The notes under the pieces are model-generated. The model was not told where the DNA came from, did not search any database, and saw nothing but the letters and a program-made list of their open reading frames with translations. A stretch of DNA of 64,000 nt from Pseudomonas asiatica (lineage in GTDB: Bacteria > Pseudomonadota > Gammaproteobacteria > Pseudomonadales > Pseudomonadaceae): contig NZ_BLJF01000003.1 of the NCBI RefSeq assembly GCF_009932335.1, forward strand, positions 558,001 to 622,000, given 5' to 3'. Positions 42,065 to 51,010 of this stretch are shown piece by piece. Within the stretch, counting starts at the first letter, position 1. Each line of letters begins with the position of its first letter. A program made the position numbers and the translations under genes.

Positions 42065-44068
42065 ATGAGTTCTGCCTCACTTACCAACCCTCCGGCCGAG
42101 AGGGTACGGGTCAACCGCGTGGTGTTCTTCACCTCCGCGCTGATGATTCTCGTTTTGACTGCCTTGCTTATCGCTGTACCCGAAACCGCCGGCCAAGTGC
42201 TGGGCGTGGCCCAGAAATGGCTGACGCGCACCTTCGGCTGGTATTACATGCTGGTGATCGGCGGTTACCTGCTGTTCGTCATCTACCTGGCCTTCTCCGA
42301 CTACGGCAAGCTCAAGCTTGGCGGCAAGGATGACCAGCCCGACTTCAGCTATGGCGCCTGGGCCGGCATGCTGTTCTCCTCCGGTATCGGCATTTCGCTG
42401 TTGTACTTCGGCGCCTCCGAGCCGCTGGACCACTACTTCAACCCACCGGAAGGCACTTCTGCCAGCCTCGACGCAGCGCGTCAGGGCCTGCAGCTGACCT
42501 TCCTGCACTGGGGTTTGCACGGCTGGGCGATCTACGCCCTGGTCGGCTTGGCCGTGGGTTACTTCGCCTACCGCCACAATCAGCCACTGGCCCTGCGCTC
42601 GGCGCTGTACCCGCTGGTCGGTGAGCGTTGGGTCAAGGGTGCTGCGGGCAATGCCGTGGACATCTTCGGCATGTTCGTAACCCTGCTGGGCCTGGTGACC
42701 AACCTGGGCATCGGCTCGATGCAGGTGGCCTCCGGGCTGGAATACCTGTTCGGCATGGATCACAGCAAGACCAACCTGCTGGTGGTGATCCTGGTCATGG
42801 CCGGCGTCGCCACCGTGGCGGCGGTCTCGGGTGTGGAAAACGGCATTCGCCGCCTGTCCAACCTCAACATCGTGCTGTTCAGCGGCTTGCTGATCTTCGT
42901 CCTGCTGGGCGGCGAAACCCTGCACTTGCTTAACGGCTTCGTGCAGAACATCGGTGACTACCTCAACGGCATCGTGCTGAAAACCTTCGACCTCTACGTA
43001 TATGAAGGCGAAGCTGGCAAGTCCGAACGCTGGCTGGGCCTGTGGACCGTGTTCTACTGGGCCTGGTGGATTTCCTGGGGCCCGTTCGTCGGCATGTTCA
43101 TTGCCCGTATCTCCAAGGGTCGCACCGTGCGCCAGCTGGTCAGCGGCGTGTTGCTGATCCCGCTGGGCTTCACCCTGGCCTGGCTGTCGATCTTCGGCAA
43201 CACCGCGCTGGACCTGGTGATCAACCAAGGCGCCGTGGAACTGGGCAAGACCGCCCTTGAACAGCCGTCGATGTCGATCTACCAGCTGCTGGAATACTTC
43301 CCGGCGGCCAAGATCGTGATCGGTGTAGCGGTGTTCGTCGGCTTCGTGCTGTTCCTCACCCCGGCCGACTCCGGCGCGGTGATGATGGCCAACCTGTCGT
43401 GCAAAGGTGGCAAGGTCGACGAAGACGCCCCGCACTGGATGGTGGTGTTCTGGTCGGTGGTCATCACCCTGGTCACCATCGGCCTACTTTTCGCCGGTAA
43501 CTTCGAAGCCATGCAGACCATGGTGGTGCTGGCGGGTCTGCCGTTCTCGGTGGTGCTGGTGCTGTTCATGTTCGGCCTGTACAAGGCCATGAAGCAGGAC
43601 GTGGCGGTGGAGCAGGAGCGTGCCGAGCTGGCCGCACGTGGCCGTCGTGGCTTCAGCGAGCGCCTGACCCAGCTGGAGCTGCAGCCGACCCAGGCCGTTG
43701 TACAGCGCTTCATGGACAAGCAGGTCAGCCCGGCGCTGAAAGAAGCTGCCGCGCAGTTGCAGACCCTGGGCTTCGAGGTGGAAACCCGGGTTGGCCAGTC
43801 GCGCAACATGATGGGCCTGCGGGTGATGATGGAAGAGGGCAACCCGTTCGTCTATGAAGTGAGCCTGGATGGCTACCTGGCCGCGCCGAGCGAAGCGCCG
43901 GTGGAAGGTGAGCCGGAGGTGCGCCAGCGCTTCTACCGCGCCGAGGTATACCTGCACGATGGCAGCCAGGAGTACGACCTGATGGGCTTTGCGCCGGAGC
44001 AGATCGTGCGTGATGTGCTGGACCAGTTCGAAAGCCACCGCCAGTTGCTGGGGCGTGTGTACAGCTGA
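42065..44068 (+). CDS. betT: BCCT-family choline/betaine transporter BetT
   Basis: 667 residues with twelve membrane segments in the first 510. BCCT signatures are DYGKLKLGGKDDQPDFSYGA, WAGMLFSSGIGISLLYFGAS and TVFYWAWWISWGPFVGMFIA. The roughly 150-residue cytosolic C-terminal domain (from about 515) is the long type linked to osmotic activation of BetT. It is proton-driven choline uptake feeding BetA and BetB. The ATG at 42065 follows GGAG by about ten bases. It is divergent from betI across a 476-base gap (41589-42064), in which only the BetI palindrome is recognisable. A terminator follows. Confidence 0.95.
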   Translation: MSSASLTNPPAERVRVNRVVFFTSALMILVLTALLIAVPETAGQVLGVAQKWLTRTFGWYYMLVIGGYLLFVIYLAFSDYGKLKLGGKDDQPDFSYGAWAGMLFSSGIGISLLYFGASEPLDHYFNPPEGTSASLDAARQGLQLTFLHWGLHGWAIYALVGLAVGYFAYRHNQPLALRSALYPLVGERWVKGAAGNAVDIFGMFVTLLGLVTNLGIGSMQVASGLEYLFGMDHSKTNLLVVILVMAGVATVAAVSGVENGIRRLSNLNIVLFSGLLIFVLLGGETLHLLNGFVQNIGDYLNGIVLKTFDLYVYEGEAGKSERWLGLWTVFYWAWWISWGPFVGMFIARISKGRTVRQLVSGVLLIPLGFTLAWLSIFGNTALDLVINQGAVELGKTALEQPSMSIYQLLEYFPAAKIVIGVAVFVGFVLFLTPADSGAVMMANLSCKGGKVDEDAPHWMVVFWSVVITLVTIGLLFAGNFEAMQTMVVLAGLPFSVVLVLFMFGLYKAMKQDVAVEQERAELAARGRRGFSERLTQLELQPTQAVVQRFMDKQVSPALKEAAAQLQTLGFEVETRVGQSRNMMGLRVMMEEGNPFVYEVSLDGYLAAPSEAPVEGEPEVRQRFYRAEVYLHDGSQEYDLMGFAPEQIVRDVLDQFESHRQLLGRVYS

Positions 44069-44084
44069 TTCTTGAGCGGTGAGG

Positions 44085-44111
44085 AGGCCCTGCAGGACGC
44101 AGGGCCTTTTT
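44085..44111 (+). terminator. Intrinsic terminator of betT
   Basis: AGGCCCTGC / GCAGGGCCT stem around AGGAC-like loop, then T5, 16 bases after the betT stop. It separates betT from the large gene that follows. Confidence 0.9.
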
Positions 44112-44188
44112 CATGGGCAAGCAATAATTAGCCCGGGTAACGGACAAGTTTGCTTCAGCCTGCCGGTTTTCTTCCGGAGGCATGCTTT

Positions 44189-47100
44189 ATGAAACGTTCC
44201 GTTATTCCCACATTCGATTTTCAGTACGCTGCAGCCAGTCAGTTCAGTGGTCGGCCAACATTGCGGCAGGTGACCAGCGAGCAGCTGTGGACCGTGCTGC
44301 AGGAGAAGCTGTCCTGGCTTGCCTTTGTGAAGCCGGCGCTGTCCAACGCCGACCCTCTCATGCTGGATAGTCCCGACCCCAGCACGCCTTACTGGACCAC
44401 GCAACCGCTGGTCGACCGTGTGCTCCAGGCATTGCTCGAAGCACAGCCGCTGGACATCGAGCCTGTCGGTGAGCGGCATCACAATCTTGCATTGACCTCC
44501 TCATACCGTTTTCCTGGCTCGGACAGCGCGTTCGACACCCGTCAACTGAGCGGCCTGTCCGATGCACTCGACGAACTGGTGCAACGGTTGCCACGGCTGT
44601 TCTGCGAGGCACAGCTCAAGTACTGGAGTGACAAGGGCAGTGCGGGAGTGAGCCGTGACCAGTGGCTGCAATTACTGCTCAAGACTACGCTTTTGCGCGG
44701 CCTGCCACTGCAAGGGCTGGATGTTCAGGAGCAGGCCTGCATCCGCGGGTTGATCCGCGGTGGCGCTGCCCAGCCCTCGGTCTATTTCGTCAAAGCCAGC
44801 CTGACTTGTGGGTCGATTCAATACGACCAGATGCTCAGTCACCTGCTGGTCACTGCCGATTACGATGAGCGGCAAGTGGTGCTCTGGTGCGCCCCGTCCG
44901 GTATCACGCGCAGCTTCGCCTCGTTGATCGATTTCGGTAACGCGCTGCGCAACGAACTGGCGCGGCACTACAGCTTCCAAAGCCTGTCGTGGACGCGTCA
45001 GCCGGTCGAGGGCAACGTCTTTGCCCAACAGGTTTCGCTGTTGCTTGAGTCCATGTTCCTGGCTTTCGACCAGATGCGCTTCAGTGGCTTGGCGGATGTG
45101 GCTTCGCTGGAGCAACGTTTTGCCGAGCTGAGCGACCCGGCGGCCTGGTTCGTGCGCTACGAAGACGACACGCCAGCCACCGTAGCCCCGCCGGGGCTCA
45201 GGGCCAGCGCCCCGCAGGACAGCTTTGCCTGTCGCGCCGCGTTGTTGCAACTCTCCCTCGACCAACTGGATGCCGGAGGTGTTTCGGTGCTGGACGGCAT
45301 CCAGTCATTGACGGCGTATACCGCGCAGCAACTGACCGAGCAGATAAAAAGCGAGCACGGGGACGAAATTTCTCCAGATCAGGTGCTTCTTGACCTGTAC
45401 ATCGCCCGGGGTGTGCCTGGTGGCGCTGCGACTGGAGCCGGCGGTGGCGAGCCACTGGCGTTCGTGGGCACCAAGTCGCTTACCGAATTCGCCATTGGTA
45501 ACCTTGCTTCGCTCAAGGGCGCGTACATCAAGCAGGTCCGCCATCAGAAGAGCATCAAGCTTCCGAAGTGGCTGAATGCCGATGCAGCGAAGCGATTGGT
45601 CACCCAGGTAGACATTGGTGGCCGCTACCCGGCCTATGTTGCCGGACAGTTGGATGATCAGGCCATGCGTGCCGAGCGCGTCGAGCTTTTGGGCAGGGAG
45701 TGGCGAAGCGCGTTTCTTTCCAGCGCCATTTCGGCCAGGCTCGACGCTAAAGTCTCCGAGGTGGGTTTACAGTGCGTGGTCGATTTTTGCGCAGGTCATC
45801 AGGACCCCTTGGTTCCGCGCATGTCACTGATCCCCTTGGCTTTCAGGCGCAGCCGCCATTCGCGCAAGAAAGACACTGTGCGCGGCATGTACTTGCTGTT
45901 CTGCGCCGAGCCGGCAAAGGTTCTGGTGTACCGCCCGCTATATCGACAGGACACGGTTCGCGAGTACGCAAGCCTTGAGGCCTTGCTTGCACATATTCGT
46001 GAGTCGGCTCTCTTCCAAGAGAGCATTCTTGACTGGATCGACCCGACCGCGCGCGACGTATATGCAGAGGGTGGTTTCAGCGAGCCGCACATTGTGAGTA
46101 TTGGTATCGACCCTTATACGCTCCCGGCCAAGCCGGAGCCGGCGATGCTCGACCTGAAGCTGTGGCGCAACAAGGTTGACGAGAAAATCTACCAGGCCAA
46201 TCGAGATCTGCTGGTCGAGCTGGCAGGGCTGGAATCGGTATCTGACGCCGAGAGCCGCTGGCAGCTCCTGTGCGAAGGCGCCTGGCTGTTGTTCGATGTG
46301 GTGACTCAGGCGATACGCGGTCCGGTCGCGTCTGTGGCCTGGTTGGTACAGTTTCTGGCTTCGCTGCAAAACGACTTGACCGCGTTGGAGCAGGGTGGTG
46401 AGTTCGATCGGTCTGCTGCAGTGGCCGACTTGTTGCTCAACCTCGGGATGACGCTGCTGCATGCCCATCAACCGAAGCAGGAGACAGTGCCCACAAGGCG
46501 GCTGCCTGATGTTTCACTGTTCGAAGGACCTGACCGGCAAAACGGCGCGTTTGCCGAACTAGCTATCGAGGCGCGTGAAGAACCGGAAGGCACGCTGGGC
46601 GAACTGGGCAGCCAGGTGCTGGACTTTTCCTGGCGCGGCCAGCATGGGTTCAACTGGCTGCCCGCGCAACAGCGGCAAAGGTTGCAAGCCATGCGCTCCA
46701 GCGTCTCTGTCAATGGGTTGAAGCCTTTGACAGCGGGCGATGGTGAAGGCCTGTACCAGATCGATAAGAACTACTACGCGGCCATGGCTGGTGACCTCTA
46801 TAGCGTGGAGTTGCTGGCTGAGGGAGTTCGGGTAGTCGATGCGACTGGCGGTTACGGGCCCTGGTTGGCATTTGTCGACGGGGCTTGGCGGGTGGATACG
46901 AAATTGCGCCTTGCAGGAGGGGCTCCCAGCCCCAGAACTTCGGTATCGGTCCGATTCAAGAAACTTTACGACCGCGTCGTCCAGTTGGATGCGGAAATCC
47001 CGAAGTTGAAGTCGACGGTTCAGGCAGCGAGTCAGCAGATGATGGCTTTGCACCAGAGCCTCGTCAAAATGGACGCGTTGAAGGCAAAGGCGCAGGAGGA

Positions 47101-48835
47101 TGTGAATTCGGCCCCGGCAGGTACCGATACGACAGCTCTCCGGTCACTGACCGCGCAGTATGAACAACGAGCGATGGATGCGCGGGAAAGTATCGCCCAG
47201 CAGCGTGAGCAAATCGTTTCGCTGCTTGAAGAGGCCATTGGCAAGGAAGACGAACAGCTAAAGCTGTTGATCACGATGGCGGAACCCAAATATGCCGGGC
47301 AACGCCAAAAAGATGGGTTGGATAAGCCTGTTGCCAAGCATGAAGAGAATGCTCGCACAGAGCTGATTCGCGATTGTGTCTTCGTTTACAACGAGCTCTG
47401 GAGCCTTACGGACTATCCGCAACTTGCCGCGCTGCAACGGGCTATTGATGGTAAGCCATTGGCTGAAGTCGGCGAACAATATGCTGCGTTTCGTATCAAG
47501 CTGGAGCATGTGGCTGAGTATCAGGACCGCATGCTTGCCATACGAGTGCACCTGGACAATTTGCTGGCCGAGTCGCCGGTTGAGCTTGTCATACCTTCCA
47601 ACCCCCCTGGTGACCATCGCACAGTGGGGCATCTGATCGACGAAAGACCGTTTTCGACCGTGCAGATGCGCTTCCATCAGGTGCAGAACCTGGCAGACCT
47701 GGCCTTGCACCTCAATGCTCCCGGCGGCCTCCAGACAGTCGCCCGCTACCGTGACGAACTGGTCAGCACGGCCTTGCGCAATGCCGCAGAGACTCATGGG
47801 GAGCTTGACTTCGCCAATCTGACGGCAGACGACCGCATCGTGATCCTGCAAGAGGCATGGGATGAGTACTCTGCCGCATTACTCAACAGTGCCCGCATTC
47901 TCCGTGAAGGTGGCGAACTGATCGAACCCGTGATGCACGAGCGGTATCGCAACCATGTAAAGCAACTGAAGGAAGATGCAGGACAGCGGCTGGTTGCCGC
48001 GATCTCGGAGCAGGAGGGTGGAACGGTCGCGCAAAAGCGCAGGCCCTACAAGGTGTCTACCGAAGAGCAGCGAGTGGTGCGCAACCTTGCTGGGCAGTTG
48101 ATGATCGGGGTGGAAAGGACGATAGACGAAAGCCAGATCGTTGAAGTGCGGGAGACGTTCAGTGAAGAAGTACTGGCAACCTTCGACCTGGTGGATGGGG
48201 AATGGCGACAGCGTGAAAGCAAGCGCCCTTCATTGTCGGACGAAGCCGCTCCAACTGACCTGCCCATGTGGGTACAGGCGCTTCTGGACGAGAGCGATGC
48301 AGTCAGGGAGCAGGCCAAGGACTATGTCAAGCACGACATCAAAGGGGCGTTGCTCAAGCAGTTGTTCGATCAGCATCTGGAAAAGCTGAATCAGGCACTC
48401 AGTGTGGTGCGTGATGCCGGAGGAAACGACAAGCTGATCAGGACGCTGGAAGTGGATCTGGACAAGTTGGAGGCGGATAAAACATTTCAGATGACCACGC
48501 TCTATACCGACACCAAGTATCCGTCGGCCGAAGGTTTGCAGTATCTCCACGGAAAGCGCCTGATACAGGTCGAATATGTGGAACGGCGCACCATGCAGGG
48601 TGGCAGCGCTTTTGACGAATACCGGATCGTTCGTCTACCGAGCAAGCGGAACCTCTGGGCTGCGCACTTTCATTTCAGCTCGCCAGATGCGTTTGCAGAG
48701 GATTTCACGGTGGGTCACCTCAAGACCTGGAGCCAGCGTCGTTTGAGTAGCAAGGCCGCTGCAGACTCGAAACAGCGATTGCACAGGGGAGCCCTTACTC
48801 TGGCACAGGCCCGAGGAATCATTCCTTTCCATTGA
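44189..48835 (+). CDS. Giant dermonecrotic-toxin-domain (DUF6543-like) protein, orphan
   Basis: 1548 residues. The start is ATG 44189 with CGGAGG 8 bases upstream; TTG 44150 would add 13 residues. No signal peptide, lipobox, PAAR, VgrG, Rhs or TPS domain was seen. Residues about 1-650 resemble the large Pseudomonas 'dermonecrotic toxin domain' proteins: YWTTQPLVDRVLQALL near 68, a long alpha-helical stretch, then RGMYLLFCAEPAKVLVYRPL, REYASLEALLAHIRES and VYAEGGFSEPHIVSIGIDP. Near 700 comes a hydrophobic patch (AIRGPVASVAWLVQFLASLQ). Residues about 920-1035 look coiled-coil. The last 450 residues are helical and charged, without a family I recognise. Base composition looks more A/T-rich at third positions than neighbours, especially after 46900. 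There is no adjacent immunity-size gene. Toxin activity is inferred from family resemblance only. Confidence 0.65.
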   Translation: MKRSVIPTFDFQYAAASQFSGRPTLRQVTSEQLWTVLQEKLSWLAFVKPALSNADPLMLDSPDPSTPYWTTQPLVDRVLQALLEAQPLDIEPVGERHHNLALTSSYRFPGSDSAFDTRQLSGLSDALDELVQRLPRLFCEAQLKYWSDKGSAGVSRDQWLQLLLKTTLLRGLPLQGLDVQEQACIRGLIRGGAAQPSVYFVKASLTCGSIQYDQMLSHLLVTADYDERQVVLWCAPSGITRSFASLIDFGNALRNELARHYSFQSLSWTRQPVEGNVFAQQVSLLLESMFLAFDQMRFSGLADVASLEQRFAELSDPAAWFVRYEDDTPATVAPPGLRASAPQDSFACRAALLQLSLDQLDAGGVSVLDGIQSLTAYTAQQLTEQIKSEHGDEISPDQVLLDLYIARGVPGGAATGAGGGEPLAFVGTKSLTEFAIGNLASLKGAYIKQVRHQKSIKLPKWLNADAAKRLVTQVDIGGRYPAYVAGQLDDQAMRAERVELLGREWRSAFLSSAISARLDAKVSEVGLQCVVDFCAGHQDPLVPRMSLIPLAFRRSRHSRKKDTVRGMYLLFCAEPAKVLVYRPLYRQDTVREYASLEALLAHIRESALFQESILDWIDPTARDVYAEGGFSEPHIVSIGIDPYTLPAKPEPAMLDLKLWRNKVDEKIYQANRDLLVELAGLESVSDAESRWQLLCEGAWLLFDVVTQAIRGPVASVAWLVQFLASLQNDLTALEQGGEFDRSAAVADLLLNLGMTLLHAHQPKQETVPTRRLPDVSLFEGPDRQNGAFAELAIEAREEPEGTLGELGSQVLDFSWRGQHGFNWLPAQQRQRLQAMRSSVSVNGLKPLTAGDGEGLYQIDKNYYAAMAGDLYSVELLAEGVRVVDATGGYGPWLAFVDGAWRVDTKLRLAGGAPSPRTSVSVRFKKLYDRVVQLDAEIPKLKSTVQAASQQMMALHQSLVKMDALKAKAQEDVNSAPAGTDTTALRSLTAQYEQRAMDARESIAQQREQIVSLLEEAIGKEDEQLKLLITMAEPKYAGQRQKDGLDKPVAKHEENARTELIRDCVFVYNELWSLTDYPQLAALQRAIDGKPLAEVGEQYAAFRIKLEHVAEYQDRMLAIRVHLDNLLAESPVELVIPSNPPGDHRTVGHLIDERPFSTVQMRFHQVQNLADLALHLNAPGGLQTVARYRDELVSTALRNAAETHGELDFANLTADDRIVILQEAWDEYSAALLNSARILREGGELIEPVMHERYRNHVKQLKEDAGQRLVAAISEQEGGTVAQKRRPYKVSTEEQRVVRNLAGQLMIGVERTIDESQIVEVRETFSEEVLATFDLVDGEWRQRESKRPSLSDEAAPTDLPMWVQALLDESDAVREQAKDYVKHDIKGALLKQLFDQHLEKLNQALSVVRDAGGNDKLIRTLEVDLDKLEADKTFQMTTLYTDTKYPSAEGLQYLHGKRLIQVEYVERRTMQGGSAFDEYRIVRLPSKRNLWAAHFHFSSPDAFAEDFTVGHLKTWSQRRLSSKAAADSKQRLHRGALTLAQARGIIPFH

Positions 48836-49607
48836 GTCGGCCAACGGGGGCGGTGGGATGGTGCTTGGCATGCGCGGGCATCGTCTGATTGCCCCGCTCG
48901 GCAATCATCTGTTCCAGGCCGATCAGCTCTACGCCCTGGCGCTTCAGTCGGGGCAGTTCGCGTTCGAGCACTTCGAGGGTTTGCGGATAAGGGTGGCCGA
49001 TCAGCACGGCTGAGCCTTGTTTGCGAGCCAGTTCGACCCCGAGCTGCAATTCGCTGCCGATGGCCTCGACCGTACGTACGTTGTCCAGAAAGACATCGCG
49101 GGATACCTGTGCCAGGCCCTGGGCCTGAGCCTGGAATGCAGCCACCGTGGCAGCGCTGGTGCGGCTGTCGACAAAAAACAGGTGTCGGCGTTGCAGGTCG
49201 GCCATCAGCATGGCCATCGCTTCGGGTTGGGCGGTCATGCGGCTGCCCATGTGGTTGTTGATACCGACTGCGTAAGGCACCTGCGCCAGGGCGGTGTCCA
49301 GGCGGTGGGCAAGCTCCGGCAGGGGCGTGCCCGGGTGCCAGGCGTAAGGGCCGGTGGCCGGGTCCATGGGCATGTGCAGGATAACTGTCTTGCCGGCCTT
49401 GTGCGCCTGCCGGGCAAACGTGGTGGCATGCGGAGTGTCCGGCATGATCGCCAGGGTTACCGGGCCGGGCAGGGCCAAGGTGCGGCTGTCGCGCTCGCTG
49501 CTCTGGCCGAGGTCGTCGATGATGATGCTCATGTAGGCCTTGCCGGCCGGCGCCGCTTGCGCGACCCCTGCCATCAGGCAGAACAGCAGACACAGCAGAT
49601 AACGCAT
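48819..49607 (-). CDS. Divergent polysaccharide deacetylase family protein (YibQ-like)
   Basis: 262 residues. A signal peptide (RYLLCLLFCLMAGVAQAAPA) precedes a NodB-like fold: YMSIIIDDLGQSSERD, LAIMPDTPHATTFARQAHKA, ILHMPMDP, GINNHMGSRMTAQ, FFVDSRTSAAT and VLIGHPYPQTLEVLE. This is the DUF610/YibQ group found beside envC and ctpA. Its substrate is unknown, presumably an envelope glycan. It starts eight bases after the ctpA stop, so it is co-transcribed. Its 3' end overlaps the convergent giant gene by 17 bases. Confidence 0.9.
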   Translation of the reverse strand: MRYLLCLLFCLMAGVAQAAPAGKAYMSIIIDDLGQSSERDSRTLALPGPVTLAIMPDTPHATTFARQAHKAGKTVILHMPMDPATGPYAWHPGTPLPELAHRLDTALAQVPYAVGINNHMGSRMTAQPEAMAMLMADLQRRHLFFVDSRTSAATVAAFQAQAQGLAQVSRDVFLDNVRTVEAIGSELQLGVELARKQGSAVLIGHPYPQTLEVLERELPRLKRQGVELIGLEQMIAERGNQTMPAHAKHHPTAPVGRLNGKE

Positions 49608-49615
49608 GGAGTGGA

Positions 49616-50932
49616 TCAGTCGCCCTTGGTGATGTTCAGGCCTTTGAGCAGGCTCAGAGCCTGGCTCAGCTGGAAGTCGTCATCCTGCGGGCGCTCCTTG
49701 CGCTTGCCGCTGCCGGTCGGGCGGTCGGCACCGCCGTTGCCGTTGCCCAGGTGGCCCTGCAGGTCGGCTTCCTTGAAGTTGTCGGTGTCGGCTTCGGCGG
49801 TGAGCTTGGCCGGGCGCACTTCGATGTCGGGGACGATGCCCTGGGCCTGGATCGAGCGGCCGTTGGGGGTGAAGTACAGCGCGGTGGTGAGCTTCAGGGC
49901 ACGGTCGTTGGCCAGTGGCAGCACGGTCTGCACCGAGCCTTTGCCGAAGCTGTCGGTGCCCATCAGCACGGCGCGTTTCTGGTCTTGCAGGGCGCCGGCG
50001 ACAATTTCCGAGGCCGAGGCACTGCCGCCGTTGATCAGCACCACCAGTGGCACGCCGTCGCTGGCGTCGGCCGGGTCGGCCGAGAAGCGCAGCTCGGAGT
50101 TGGCGATGCGGCCCTTGGTGTAGACGATCAGGCCCTTGGTCAGGAAGTGGTCGGCCACTTCCACCGCCGACTGCAGCACGCCGCCCGGGTTGTTGCGCAG
50201 GTCCAGCACCACGCCGCGCAGCTTCTTGCCGTTGTCCTTGCGCAGTTTGGCCAGGGCCTTGCCTACTTCGTCGCCGGTCTTGACCTGGAACTGGGTAATG
50301 CGGATGTAGCCGTAGTCGTTCTCCAGCAGCTGGCTCTTCACGCTCTTGACCTGGATGACCGCGCGGGCCAGGGTCACGTCGAAGGGGGTGCCGCCGTCAC
50401 GCACCAAGGTCAGGGTGATTTTCTCGCCCACCTTGCCACGCATCTTGTCGACCGCTTCGGTCATGGTCTGGCCACGGGTCGGGGCGCCGTTGATCTTGAC
50501 GATCAGGTCGCCGGCCTGCACGCCGGCACGCGATGCCGGGGTGTCGTCGATCGGCGAGACCACCTTGATGAAGCCGTCTTCCTGGCCTACTTCGATGCCC
50601 AGCCCGCCGAACTCGCCGCTGGTGCTTTCCTGCAGCTCCTGGAAGTCCTCTGGGCCGAGGTAGGCCGAGTGCGGGTCGAGGTTGCTGAGCATGCCCTTGA
50701 TGGCATTTTCCAGCAGGGTCTTGTCATCCACCGGCTCCACATAGGCCGCCTTGATGCGGTCCATGACCTCGGCGAAGGTGCGCAGCTCTTCAAGCGGCAG
50801 TGGCGCCTTGGCGGTCACCTCGGTGGCCGGTACTGCGGCCGGCTTGGCCGGCTCCGCGGCAGTGGCCAGGGGCGCGCCGACCGCCAGGGCGATGGACAGG
50901 GCCAGCTGGGTGAGACGAGGCGAGTGCAGCAT
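49616..50932 (-). CDS. ctpA: Carboxy-terminal processing protease, S41 family
   Basis: 438 residues. Signal peptide, then a PDZ domain (GGLGIEVGQEDGFIKVVSPI, DTPASRAGVQAGDLIVKING) and a tail-specific protease domain: LDLRNNPGGVLQSAVEVADH, catalytic Ser in INGGSASASEIVAGALQD and Lys in GTDSFGKGSVQTVLPL. It acts in the periplasm; Pseudomonas CtpA-type proteases trim murein hydrolases. The C-terminus is charged (GGADRPTGSGKRKERPQDDD). It lies between envC and yibQ in one direction. Confidence 0.93.
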   Translation of the reverse strand: MLHSPRLTQLALSIALAVGAPLATAAEPAKPAAVPATEVTAKAPLPLEELRTFAEVMDRIKAAYVEPVDDKTLLENAIKGMLSNLDPHSAYLGPEDFQELQESTSGEFGGLGIEVGQEDGFIKVVSPIDDTPASRAGVQAGDLIVKINGAPTRGQTMTEAVDKMRGKVGEKITLTLVRDGGTPFDVTLARAVIQVKSVKSQLLENDYGYIRITQFQVKTGDEVGKALAKLRKDNGKKLRGVVLDLRNNPGGVLQSAVEVADHFLTKGLIVYTKGRIANSELRFSADPADASDGVPLVVLINGGSASASEIVAGALQDQKRAVLMGTDSFGKGSVQTVLPLANDRALKLTTALYFTPNGRSIQAQGIVPDIEVRPAKLTAEADTDNFKEADLQGHLGNGNGGADRPTGSGKRKERPQDDDFQLSQALSLLKGLNITKGD

Positions 50933-51010
50933 GTCGAACGAACTCCTGATCCTGTAAGCGCTCCCTGGGGAGCATCGGCGCAGCCCGTGGGCTACCCCGT
51001 AGAAATTTGA

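Noticed and set aside
44150..44188. TTG start 13 codons upstream for the giant toxin-like gene
   Set aside because: ATG 44189 has CGGAGG at ideal spacing; TTG 44150 has none.
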